Shown one piece after another: positions 24,323 to 31,110 of a stretch of 41,259 nt of DNA (position 1 is the first letter of the stretch; every line of letters starts with the position of its first letter). A model generated the notes under the pieces. It ran no database searches. It saw nothing but the letters and a program-made list of their open reading frames with translations, and was not told the DNA's origin. The stretch spans positions 1-41,259 of the forward strand of contig JALWKV010000095.1 in assembly GCA_027081275.1 (NCBI GenBank), in the 5' to 3' direction. The position numbers and the translations under genes were made by a program. This DNA comes from Gammaproteobacteria bacterium. Lineage in GTDB: Bacteria > Pseudomonadota > Gammaproteobacteria > UWMA-0217.

Positions 24323-24651
24323 CGCTGTTTGGCTGCAAATCCGTGGAGAGCGATCAACTGGACTGATCAGACTCGTTAAATAGCCCTGCTATTCGCCTCG
24401 CCTGATCGGCCCATTTGATTCGCTCCCACGAATTTTCGCTTCAAACGGTTAACCCGCATTTCTCACCAACGTTCGTAGCGAGACGGCACAAGGGTGTGCG
24501 GCATGGGTGACTTTCGCGACCGAGGAGTGCGCAGGCATAGCCGACACTATGTCGAGCACTCCGACCGAGCGAAAGCCACCCAGGGCGTGCCATTGGGCCG
24601 TCCCAGTAGAAGGGTGGTGAGAAATGCGGGTTAAGTCCGACAGGCTCCTAG
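24301..24651. mobile_element. MITE family C, interrupted by a family B element
   Basis: The tips are exact inverted repeats: CTAGGAGCCTGTCGGACTTA at 24301 and its complement ending at 24651. Without the inner element at 24449-24634 the outer element would be about 169 bp. Its arms continue to pair imperfectly (TTAACGCTGTTTGGCTGCAA against TTAACCGTTTGAAGCGAAAA; CGTGGAGAGCG against CGTGGGAGCG), so it is a long palindrome. It encodes no protein. CTAG occurs at both outer ends and may represent a TA or CTAG target duplication. It is inserted in the 3' end of rluE. Confidence 0.85.
24449..24634. mobile_element. MITE family B, copy 2 (186 bp), nested
   Basis: The inverted repeats are TTAACCCGCATTTCTCACCA on the left and the complement (GAGAAATGCGGGTTAA) on the right. 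The interior is closely related to 6759-6942. It sits exactly at the TTAA of the right arm of the family C element, with TTAA at both junctions. Compared with copy 1 the tips differ at two positions, and each change is matched at the opposite end. Confidence 0.85.
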
Positions 24652-24669
24652 ACCAACGCGCATAAAAAA

Positions 24670-24689
24670 ACCCGGCGCGAGGGCCGGGT
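24670..24689 (-). terminator. Terminator of the haem-c membrane protein gene (possibly bidirectional)
   Basis: ACCCGGC and GCCGGGT pair around a six-base loop. Seven A residues on the left (24664-24670) give a T-run on the minus strand, and TCTTTTC on the right gives a weak plus-strand tail. Confidence 0.85.
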
Positions 24690-24714
24690 CTTTTCGTTGC
24701 GGACGTGGTCTACG

Positions 24715-25458
24715 TTACGACTTTCTGCGCAACGGCGTAATCCACATCTGCCACAGGCTGGTGAAGAGCATGATCGCCGCCGCCACCGAGTAACCGATAC
24801 CGCCGATGATGGTGAGCCATGCAAAGGCCGGGCTGAGCTTGGTCAGCCACCAGGAGAGGATGTCGATGATCAGAAAGAAGAAAGGTGTCAGCACGATGAC
24901 AGCCTTCCAGAAACAGCCAATGCCTTCGGCCAGCGTGAAGATCGCGCCGACGAAGAAAAAGATGAATCCGATACCGAACAGGTGGATGTGCGACACGCGG
25001 GTCAGTGAAGCGAAAGAGGCGCCGTGATCGGACTCGGCCGTTGCCTTGATGTTTTCATACTTGGTGAAATCGCCCATCGGCGCGCCGGGGACGTGGCAGA
25101 TAGTGCAGTACTTGTCGACAATCGCCTTGATCTTGGCGTCGTATTGGTCCTTCGGTGCGCCGGCGCGGGCCCACTTGATCAGTTCCAGGCGCTCGGCATC
25201 CGGCGCATTCATCTTCATCGAGCCGTTCAGCTTGGCCTCGAGCTTGGTCCCCTCCTTGTTGCCATAGTAGCTGTAGACGATGTCATCGAGAGACAGGCCA
25301 ACCTTTCCGTCAGCCATGCCGTGCGTCATCATGATTTGAACGCCGGCCATCAGCAACCCGAAACCCACCGAGATGATGTAACCGGTGAACAGGATCTTGA
25401 ATGACAGCGGCAGTTTGGGCAGCGATACCCGATCGAGAATGTAATTCGTATCTTTCAT
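24715..25458 (-). CDS. Membrane-anchored c-type haem protein, function unknown
   Basis: This 247-residue protein has one N-terminal membrane segment (about 20-43), a soluble loop of about 110 residues, and three membrane segments at about 156-177, 184-203 and 212-236. The loop holds a single CxxCH haem-c site (Cys118, Cys121, His122; VDKYCTICHVPGAP), preceded by SLDDIVYSYYG. The next segment begins HIHLFGIGF, whose His157 and His159 could serve as axial or haem-b ligands. The haem site implies the loop is periplasmic. It resembles uncharacterised membrane cytochromes of beta- and gammaproteobacteria that are sometimes misannotated; I do not know a function. It is divergent from the DsrC-like gene, has its own terminator, and an electron-transfer role is inference. 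Confidence 0.75.
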   Translation of the reverse strand: MKDTNYILDRVSLPKLPLSFKILFTGYIISVGFGLLMAGVQIMMTHGMADGKVGLSLDDIVYSYYGNKEGTKLEAKLNGSMKMNAPDAERLELIKWARAGAPKDQYDAKIKAIVDKYCTICHVPGAPMGDFTKYENIKATAESDHGASFASLTRVSHIHLFGIGFIFFFVGAIFTLAEGIGCFWKAVIVLTPFFFLIIDILSWWLTKLSPAFAWLTIIGGIGYSVAAAIMLFTSLWQMWITPLRRKS

Positions 25459-25677
25459 GGACAGTTGGCCTCGAATCTTGTTGGGTATGGCGTATTAGAA
25501 ACCGCTGATAAAGCATGTGTCAAAGATAATTGTCAAAAAAAGCCGCTCGAAGGGTGCATTTCCGCTTGAAACCCCGGGTCAACGATGGGAATTGCAGCCG
25601 CAAACGGGGTATGTCTTGAAAACCGGCCACCCTCCCGCATAGTGGAAGAACACAAAACAGGAAAAAGGAGCAAGAAA
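25459..25677. other. Divergent promoter region between the haem protein and the DsrC-like gene
   Basis: This 219-base spacer separates two divergent starts. It contains AT-rich stretches (for example around 25515-25545) and a GAAAAAGGAG ribosome-binding site before ATG 25678. No clear operator palindrome stands out. Confidence 0.5.
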
Positions 25678-26208
25678 ATGAACGACGACAAGGTTCTGGG
25701 ACGCATCCTCAAGGCTGTCCGCCCGATCGAGCTGCCGCCGGCGGAGTACCCGCCCGCTTCCATCGTTCGCGATACCCCGCGCGACGATCTCGAGCAGCGC
25801 ATCCGCGCCAATGCCGATAAGGTCGGCATCGAGCTGACGGATGAACACTGGGAAGTCATCGACTTTCTGTTCGACTTTTACGTCAACTGCTGCGACAGCG
25901 ATACCGATCCCGGCTATGTCAAGCAGGAAACCTACTGGAAATATGTGGACTGCCTGTACGACGAGGCCTGCATGAAGGAGAAGGAGTCGCACCTCAAGCG
26001 GGAGTGCCCTTATGGCGAGCTGTCGCCGAAGGAATGCACCAGCGGCTATCGCGTCTACCGCATCCTGGAAAACAGGTTCAAGGACAAGGGCGGCGCAACG
26101 CATCTCTATCGGCTGTTTCCCTATGGGCCGATCTTCACGATCCATCTGCTGGCGCAATTGCCGCGGCTGCGCCACGACGCCAACCCGCACTTCGGCACCT
26201 CGTTCTGA
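25678..26208 (+). CDS. Cysteine-rich DsrC/TusE-related protein lacking the C-terminal cysteines
   Basis: This 176-residue cytoplasmic protein has a DsrC-like helix block (IELTDEHWEVIDFLFDFYVN, residues 51-70) and a DsrC-like end (LYRLFPYGPIFTIHLLAQLP, 143-162). Between them, where DsrC has a short YGIxPxxR-type segment, lies about 55 residues with six cysteines (71, 72, 92, 98, 110, 120). The C-terminus runs LRHDANPHFGTSF, so both cysteines of the DsrC swinging arm (one in the ACK region, one in the penultimate position) are absent. DsrC carries sulfur as a trisulfide for DsrAB; without those cysteines this protein cannot do the same, though the insert cysteines may bind metal or sulfur. AAAGGAG precedes ATG 25678. 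Its relationship to DsrC is by motif only. Confidence 0.7.
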   Translation: MNDDKVLGRILKAVRPIELPPAEYPPASIVRDTPRDDLEQRIRANADKVGIELTDEHWEVIDFLFDFYVNCCDSDTDPGYVKQETYWKYVDCLYDEACMKEKESHLKRECPYGELSPKECTSGYRVYRILENRFKDKGGATHLYRLFPYGPIFTIHLLAQLPRLRHDANPHFGTSF

Positions 26209-26214
26209 GCACCG

Positions 26215-26243
26215 GCCGGGTCGGGCTCTCGGGCCGACCCGGC
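26215..26243. terminator. GC-rich hairpin between convergent genes, no T-run
   Basis: GCCGGGTCGG and CCGACCCGGC pair perfectly over 10 bp around a 9-base loop, 7 bases after the stop of the DsrC-like gene and 7 before the end of apbE. There is no T-run, so it may only partly terminate or stabilise both mRNAs. Confidence 0.45.
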
Positions 26244-26249
26244 GCGCGG

Positions 26250-27131
26250 TTACCGCAGCACCCAGTAGGGCACCTGCTGCCGCTTCAGAAAATCCTCCGC
26301 ATTCTCTCCTTGCAGCGAGGCTAGGGTGGCGAGCATGCCCGCCTCGATCGTCGTCGGCGCAGCCACTGTTACCGAGCGTGGCGCGCCCGCTACCGGCCAG
26401 CCGCTGCGCGGGTCGAGAATGTGGCTGTAGCGACGACCGTCGCGCACCAGGTACCGTCGCGAATCACCGCTGGTCGCCATCGCGCCCTGGCGCAACTCGA
26501 TGCGCGCGGCGCCCGGCTGCTGCATGGTCGGATCCTCGACGCCGATCCGCCACGGCTCGCCACTTGCGCGTGGCCCACTGGCGCGCAGATCGCCGCCGAA
26601 GTTGAGCAGAAACGGCCACTGCGTCTCGGCGCGCAACAGCTTGAAACAGCGATCCACCGCGTATTCCTTGCCGATACCGCCAAAATCGACCTCCATGCCG
26701 TCAGGCATCGTCAGTATCGGCTTGCGCCATGAGAGCTTTTTCCAACCGACCCGCCGCAACACCTCGGCCACCGCCCGCGGCTCCGGAATCCGGTCACTGC
26801 CATCGAAGCGCCAGACCGCCCGCAACGCGCCGGAGGTGATGTCGAAACGCCCTTCGCTGAGGCGGTAACAGGTCTCGGCGAAGTCGAGCAGCAGCGCGGT
26901 CTCTTCATCGACCTCGGTCGGTCGGCCACGGGCGCTGTTGATGCGGTGGACGATGTTATCATATCGATAGCGGCTGAACTTCGACTCGATCCGCCAGGCT
27001 TCCTTCGCCACCCGCGCCAGGGCCCGCTCCATCCCGGCCCGGTCGCCACCGTCGAGCAGCAGTTCGCAGGGACTCGCCATGGCCGCAAAGCGCCCCACCC
27101 AGTGGCCTGCCGGTACGCGGCGGATTTCCAT
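26250..27131 (-). CDS. apbE: FAD:protein FMN transferase (ApbE)
   Basis: ApbE attaches FMN covalently to Thr or Ser in exported proteins. The 293-residue protein begins at ATG 27131 and has the expected blocks: AMASPCELLL, SKFSRYRYDNIVHRINSARG, FDITSGALRAVWRF, VDFGGIGKEYAVDR (magnesium-binding region), LLNFGGDLRASG and SHILDPRSGWPVAG. No classical signal peptide is visible at this start. The gene starts 10 bases after the DUF3570 gene, in one operon with a TlpA-like protein and a DUF4266 lipoprotein. No obvious flavinylation target is in the window, although the operon's own exported proteins are candidates. Confidence 0.95.
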   Translation of the reverse strand: MEIRRVPAGHWVGRFAAMASPCELLLDGGDRAGMERALARVAKEAWRIESKFSRYRYDNIVHRINSARGRPTEVDEETALLLDFAETCYRLSEGRFDITSGALRAVWRFDGSDRIPEPRAVAEVLRRVGWKKLSWRKPILTMPDGMEVDFGGIGKEYAVDRCFKLLRAETQWPFLLNFGGDLRASGPRASGEPWRIGVEDPTMQQPGAARIELRQGAMATSGDSRRYLVRDGRRYSHILDPRSGWPVAGAPRSVTVAAPTTIEAGMLATLASLQGENAEDFLKRQQVPYWVLR

Positions 27132-27141
27132 GGTCGCGCCG

Positions 27142-28428
27142 CTACCAGCGGAACCGGTAGCCGGCCTGGATGATGATGGCCTTCGTTTCCGGGAAGAGAT
27201 CGAGATTGCGCTGCAGGCCGACCGCATCGTCGGGATGATCGACGCCGTCCTGCCGATACAGCTCGACGCGCAGACTCCACTCGCTCCCGGCATCGATGCG
27301 ATGACCGTACTTGAGGCCAATCGTCGTCGCGTCGTACTCGGCAAGGCGTGGATCGGCGCTGGCGTATTCGGGCAGCGGCTCGCCGGCGATCAGGCTGTGG
27401 TGGTAGAAATCGGCTGCCGTCTGACTGTACCAACGCAGTCGCGGTTGCAGATAGTTCTCCCGATTCAGGTTCCAGCGATAGCGCAGATCGACGGTGTGGG
27501 AGATCACGCCCCAGTCATCGCTGTAGAAGCGATAGGCCGCCGTCACTACGTCACCACCGAGAAAGTGCTTCAGCTCGCCATAGAGGCTGTGCTTCTGGCG
27601 ACTGTCGGGGCGCTTCTCGTAGAGGTAGTCACGCGTCTTGCCACTGACGCCGTCGACCACGCTGAGTATCTTGAACGGGTCATTGAGATAGCCGCTCGCC
27701 AGGCTGAAACTGTAGTTGAGCTGGCCTATGGTGTCGTGGCCCAGCACCTGGGTGACGCCGAAAAGCAGGTCCAGCGTCAGCTTGTCGTCGATATCGGTGT
27801 CGCGCGGCTGCGGCTGATCCGGCGGAACCATGACGGCATAGGGGGTGGGAATGTCACCGACGGGATGGATGAAGTCGGCGGCGAGCGAGGCACCGGCGGA
27901 CAGTGTCGTGTTGCGGTGGTTGATGTCGCGACTGAGCTGGCCGTTTGCCGACAGCGAAGTGTAGTCGAACTCCCGCGAGATGCCGACGCCGAGCGTGCGG
28001 CGCTGCAGGCGACCGAGCGGCCTATCCCAGCTCAGCGAAACGGCCCCGCGGGTATCGCGAAAGGTGTCATCGAGCGGCGTTTCGCCCGGGTCGGCGGTAT
28101 AGACGCCCGTGCCCGAGGGTCGGGTAAAGGTCTGCACCTCATCGCTCGGCGTCGCCCCGTTCGGCGACGCACCGGTCAGCGCATCGACCACCACCTTGAG
28201 CTGGACGAATTCGTCCTCGCGTATCTCCTTGCGCGCCGTGGCCACCGGCTCGATTGCCGAGACGCGGCCATCCGCTTCCGAATAGAGCAGCACCGCGCTG
28301 TCGATCTCCCACGGCGTATCGGCCGCCTGGGCCGAGGCGCCCCCGCCCAGCAGCGAACAGGCGGCCAGCGCCAGCGCCTGGCGAATGCTCCCCTGCCCTT
28401 CCCCTTCCCGCTTCAGTTGCATCCGCAA
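27142..28428 (-). CDS. DUF3570 outer-membrane beta-barrel protein
   Basis: This 428-residue exported protein has signal peptide MRMQLKREGEGQGSIRQALA then LAACSLLGGGASAQA. The rest is alternating beta strands with aromatic girdles (DTIGQLNYSFSLASGYLND; TVDLRYRWNL; AIIIQAGYRFRW), and it ends in RW as outer-membrane barrels often do. The mature N-terminus DTPWEIDSAVLLYSEADGRV is characteristic of DUF3570. Its function is unknown. Its start overlaps the DUF4266 gene by 16 bases and apbE begins 10 bases downstream. Confidence 0.88.
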   Translation of the reverse strand: MRMQLKREGEGQGSIRQALALAACSLLGGGASAQAADTPWEIDSAVLLYSEADGRVSAIEPVATARKEIREDEFVQLKVVVDALTGASPNGATPSDEVQTFTRPSGTGVYTADPGETPLDDTFRDTRGAVSLSWDRPLGRLQRRTLGVGISREFDYTSLSANGQLSRDINHRNTTLSAGASLAADFIHPVGDIPTPYAVMVPPDQPQPRDTDIDDKLTLDLLFGVTQVLGHDTIGQLNYSFSLASGYLNDPFKILSVVDGVSGKTRDYLYEKRPDSRQKHSLYGELKHFLGGDVVTAAYRFYSDDWGVISHTVDLRYRWNLNRENYLQPRLRWYSQTAADFYHHSLIAGEPLPEYASADPRLAEYDATTIGLKYGHRIDAGSEWSLRVELYRQDGVDHPDDAVGLQRNLDLFPETKAIIIQAGYRFRW

Positions 28429-28628
28429 CCTCCGCCGGCAAAACCGCGGCCACCGCTGGAGGCCTCCTTGCTGAAATAGATGTGATCGTCATAGGCGGCA
28501 TCGAGCGATTCGGCGGCAAGGGCCATGTCCGGCCGCGCCAGCACGCCACGCTGCCAGGGCTTGACCCCCAGGCTGGAGCAGCCGGAAACGACGATCAGCA
28601 TCAGCCCGAGTGCTGTCCAGCGTCTCAT
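28413..28628 (-). CDS. DUF4266 small lipoprotein with Gly/Cys tail
   Basis: This 71-residue lipoprotein has the signal MRRWTALGLMLIVVSG followed by lipobox SGC. The mature part KPWQRGVLARPDMALAAE with DDHIYFSKEASSGGRGFAGG and ends GGGCGCN, a glycine-rich tail with two cysteines, typical of DUF4266. The function is unknown; the free cysteines next to a TlpA-type thioredoxin suggest a redox or metal-binding tail, which is inference. ATG 28628 overlaps the TlpA stop (ATGA), and the stop overlaps the DUF3570 start by 16 bases. Confidence 0.9.
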   Translation of the reverse strand: MRRWTALGLMLIVVSGCSSLGVKPWQRGVLARPDMALAAESLDAAYDDHIYFSKEASSGGRGFAGGGCGCN

Positions 28629-29107
28629 TTGCCGTCACCCCCCTTTGGCAGCAAATCGACGATCGCCGCCTCGTACTCCGCCTTCCTGCTCTCGCGAAAA
28701 CCGATATGGCGGCCGGCCTGCCGACCATCGGGCGCGAACAGCAACGCCGTCGGCATGCCCTCGATACCATAGCGTTCGGCCAGCACGCCCTCGGGATCGC
28801 GAACGATGGTAAACGACACCGGGTAGCTGCGCAGGAAGCGGTCGGCATCGGCCTGATCCTCGTCGAGATTGACGGCGATGATCTGCAGGCCGCGCTGCCC
28901 GTGCTTGCGCTGCATCTGCTCCATCCACGGAAAGGACTTCTTGCAGGGCAGGCACCACGAGGCCCAGAAATCGACGTAGACCACCTTGCCGCGGTATTGC
29001 GACAGATCAAGAGTGGCCGCGGCCGTCGCCACGTAAGGGAGGGTGGACAACAACCCCAGCAGGATAATGAGCGGTAACAGAATACGGGTCATGGACGGAA
29101 TGGGCAT
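28625..29107 (-). CDS. TlpA-like periplasmic thioredoxin-fold protein
   Basis: This protein of about 160 residues has a signal peptide (MTRILLPLIILLGLLSTLPY) and a thioredoxin fold. The redox site is Cys52-Leu-Pro-Cys55 in FWASWCLPCKKSF, and the cis-proline loop EGMPTALLFAPDG follows. It probably acts as a periplasmic disulfide reductant, as TlpA and ResA do. The start ATG 29107 is chosen; ATG 29092 is also plausible and neither has a clear Shine-Dalgarno. It is the first gene of the four-gene DUF4266-DUF3570-apbE operon. Confidence 0.9.
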   Translation of the reverse strand: MPIPSMTRILLPLIILLGLLSTLPYVATAAATLDLSQYRGKVVYVDFWASWCLPCKKSFPWMEQMQRKHGQRGLQIIAVNLDEDQADADRFLRSYPVSFTIVRDPEGVLAERYGIEGMPTALLFAPDGRQAGRHIGFRESRKAEYEAAIVDLLPKGGDGK

Positions 29108-29206
29108 GGTTGAAACGCTGACGATTATCACTCCAGAACGATGGAGAACGTCAGTGTAGGCGTCACGGCGCTTGAAAGTGACGCATAATCCGTGATCCAA
29201 TAAAAA

Positions 29207-29226
29207 TATACTGACCGGTCTAAATA
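29207..29226. promoter_or_regulatory. Candidate TetR operator at the regulator's own start
   Basis: TATACTGACCGGTCTAAATA has a GACCGGTC core with TAT/ATA flanks. It directly abuts the ATG at 29226 and its left end (TATACT) resembles a -10 box, so binding would block the tetR promoter. Its half-site matches the operator at 29905. Confidence 0.55.
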
Positions 29227-29858
29227 TGTCGCGAGCCACCGCAAAAGCCGAAGCCACCCGCCATCGCATTCTCGAAGCGGCCGATCGGCTGTTCTATCGC
29301 CACGGATATCACGCCACCGGGCTGGACGCAATCATCCGCGAGGCCGGCGTCACCAAGGGGAATTTCTACTATTACTTCAAGAGCAAGGAAGCGCTCGCCC
29401 TTGCCGTGCTCGAATGGCATTTCGAACTCACCAGCCGGGAAACGGCAACCCTGCTCGGCGAGCGCAGGCTCGGCCCACTGGACTCGTTGTTCGCCATGCT
29501 CGAAGGAATCGCCGGACGACAGCACGCCCAGGCCGACGAAGGCGCCATCTGTGGCTGCCTGTTCGGCAACTTCACGCTGGAGATGAGCGCGGACAGCGAC
29601 CCCGTCAGGCGCAAGGTCGCCACCATCTTCGAGCGCTATCGCAAGACCATCGCCGCCATGCTGCACCGGGCGCAGAAGGCCGGCGAAGTCCCAATGAGTC
29701 TCGATCCGGACAGCGAGGCCCATGTCATCCTCAGCCTGATCGAGGGCGCGATTCTGCTCGACAAGTCGAAACAGCGGATCGAGGCACTGCCGAAGGCTAT
29801 CGATTTTCTGCGCCGCACATTGCCAGCCGCGGCCAAACCGACTCAACCGGAGCACTGA
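29226..29858 (+). CDS. TetR/AcrR-family transcriptional regulator
   Basis: This 210-residue DNA-binding protein has the N-terminal TetR helix-turn-helix (residues about 10-56, LEAADRLFYRHGYHATGLDA then VTKGNFYYYFKSKEALA) and a longer ligand-binding C-terminal half with GAICGCLFGNFTLEMSA. Such regulators repress genes until an effector binds. The start ATG 29226 lies at the edge of a palindrome, so the message may be leaderless. A related palindrome precedes the downstream AhpD-like gene, which is the likely target. The effector is unknown. Confidence 0.92.
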   Translation: MSRATAKAEATRHRILEAADRLFYRHGYHATGLDAIIREAGVTKGNFYYYFKSKEALALAVLEWHFELTSRETATLLGERRLGPLDSLFAMLEGIAGRQHAQADEGAICGCLFGNFTLEMSADSDPVRRKVATIFERYRKTIAAMLHRAQKAGEVPMSLDPDSEAHVILSLIEGAILLDKSKQRIEALPKAIDFLRRTLPAAAKPTQPEH

Positions 29859-29904
29859 TCCGTCGGCAACGCCGTCACCGGATCAGCGCTTCATTCGCAG
29901 CAAA

Positions 29905-29926
29905 TATAGACCGACTGGTCTGTATA
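29905..29926. promoter_or_regulatory. Candidate TetR operator upstream of the AhpD-like gene
   Basis: The palindrome AGACCGACTGGTCT is flanked by TAT on the left and GTATA on the right and shares the TATA..GACC half-site with the operator at 29207. It lies 16 bases before ATG 29943, within the likely promoter. Confidence 0.6.
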
Positions 29927-29942
29927 ACAATCGGAGAAAACC

Positions 29943-30491
29943 ATGAACGACAATGTACTGATCGACATCACGCCACCCGACACCGAGCGGAAACAGGTCG
30001 AAGCCGTCTTCAGCATGATAGAGGAATCCCTCGGCTTCGTTCCGGATGGACTCAGGCTCTACGGCGTCAGCCCTGCCCTGCTCAAGTCCTTCGTTACCGC
30101 CATCGGCTACTTCCGCGCACAGGACAGACTCAGCCAGGAACTGCTCGCCACCATCCGCTACCTCACCGCCAGCAAGAACGACTGTTCCTTCTGCATCGAC
30201 TTCAACGAGGGGATCCTGCTGCAGCTCGGCAAGGATCGGGCCGAGCTGCAAGCCGCACGAGAGGATGTACATAAGGCGCCGCTGCCCGACAACGAAAGGG
30301 CCCTGCTCGAGTTCGCGCTCGCCGCGCTCGACAATCCCGACAGCGCCAGTGCCGAAGATATCGCCAAGATGAAGGCTCTGGGATGGACGGATCAGGATAT
30401 CTTCGAAGCCGTCTATGTCGCCGCAAACAACCGGGCCTTTACAACCATGCTGAAAACCTTCGGCATTGAACGTCAGGGGCAGCTCGACTGA
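29943..30491 (+). CDS. Carboxymuconolactone decarboxylase (AhpD-like) family protein
   Basis: This 182-residue helical protein has the AhpD-type redox pair Cys-Ser-Phe-Cys (SKNDCSFCIDFNEGILL) after LSQELLATIRYLTA. AhpD proteins reduce peroxides or regenerate partners with this CxxC; the histidine that often follows three residues later in AhpD is Asn here, so peroxidase activity is uncertain. It follows the TetR gene and its operator. GGAGAAAA precedes ATG 29943. It is a likely member of the TetR regulon, possibly in oxidative or xenobiotic stress. Confidence 0.85.
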   Translation: MNDNVLIDITPPDTERKQVEAVFSMIEESLGFVPDGLRLYGVSPALLKSFVTAIGYFRAQDRLSQELLATIRYLTASKNDCSFCIDFNEGILLQLGKDRAELQAAREDVHKAPLPDNERALLEFALAALDNPDSASAEDIAKMKALGWTDQDIFEAVYVAANNRAFTTMLKTFGIERQGQLD

Positions 30492-30526
30492 CAATCGAAG
30501 GCCGGAAGCGGCGTGGAATCATTTAT

Positions 30527-30548
30527 GCAGGGTGCGGTAGCACCCTGC
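30527..30548. terminator. Hairpin between convergent genes
   Basis: GCAGGGTGC and GCACCCTGC pair perfectly over 9 bp around a GGTA tetraloop, between the AhpD-like stop and the end of the HAD-like gene. It lacks a T-run on either strand, so it is a weak or factor-dependent terminator at best. Confidence 0.45.
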
Positions 30549-30557
30549 CGGAGAGAA

Positions 30558-31010
30558 TCAGGCGAGCATGCCGAGCTGCTGTTTCAACAGTGCGAGAATC
30601 TGTTTCGGGTTGTCCCAGCCCTTGCTGTCCACCATCACGAGATGGTCCCGCAAGCCGTGGTCGACGAGCCACTGCGCATCTTCTTCCTCGAGGTAGTCAT
30701 CGAACCACAGAAACTGCCGATCCAGGGCGATGCCCTCATGCTTGAAGTTGTCCCAGTAGGCGATGCCCACCTGCTCGGCGATCGACGGCAGATGGGGGAA
30801 GATCCGGGTTTCGAGAATGTCGCGACGCCCGAGACGAGCGCGGTAGCTGAGCCAGTAGGGGTCGCAATGCTCGCAGACGAAATGGAGGAGTTCGCCGATA
30901 CCATCACCCACCCGCTGGCCGTCGAGAGAAACAACCTCATGATCGTCGCCATCCGACTCGTAGAGGATGGTGCCATCGATATCGAGATAGACAATCAGAT
31001 CCTGTGGCAT
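30558..31010 (-). CDS. HAD-like protein of unknown specificity
   Basis: This 150-residue protein begins MPQDLIVYLDIDGTILYESD, where DIDGT is the HAD-superfamily motif I with the nucleophilic aspartate. YWLSYRARLGRRDIL may provide motif II, and FLWFDDYLEEEDAQW the acidic motif IV. It is short for a HAD phosphatase and has no cap domain. AAAGGAG precedes ATG 31010, so this start is preferred to the longer open frame reaching 31463, which lies over glmS. It sits downstream of glmS on the same strand; whether they share a message is unclear. Confidence 0.75.
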   Translation of the reverse strand: MPQDLIVYLDIDGTILYESDGDDHEVVSLDGQRVGDGIGELLHFVCEHCDPYWLSYRARLGRRDILETRIFPHLPSIAEQVGIAYWDNFKHEGIALDRQFLWFDDYLEEEDAQWLVDHGLRDHLVMVDSKGWDNPKQILALLKQQLGMLA

Positions 31011-31110
31011 TGGACGCTCCTTTCGCCGGCGGCCCCGCTTCCCCAGATCCGCATTGTAGCGATCAATTCGCCCGACATCCCGATCCCTTCTGGAGTGAGA
31101 ACCGATCGAC

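Noticed and set aside
27079-28479. Long plus-strand open frame opposite the DUF3570 gene
   Set aside because: The minus strand encodes a signal peptide and beta-barrel in an operon; the plus frame has a random composition.
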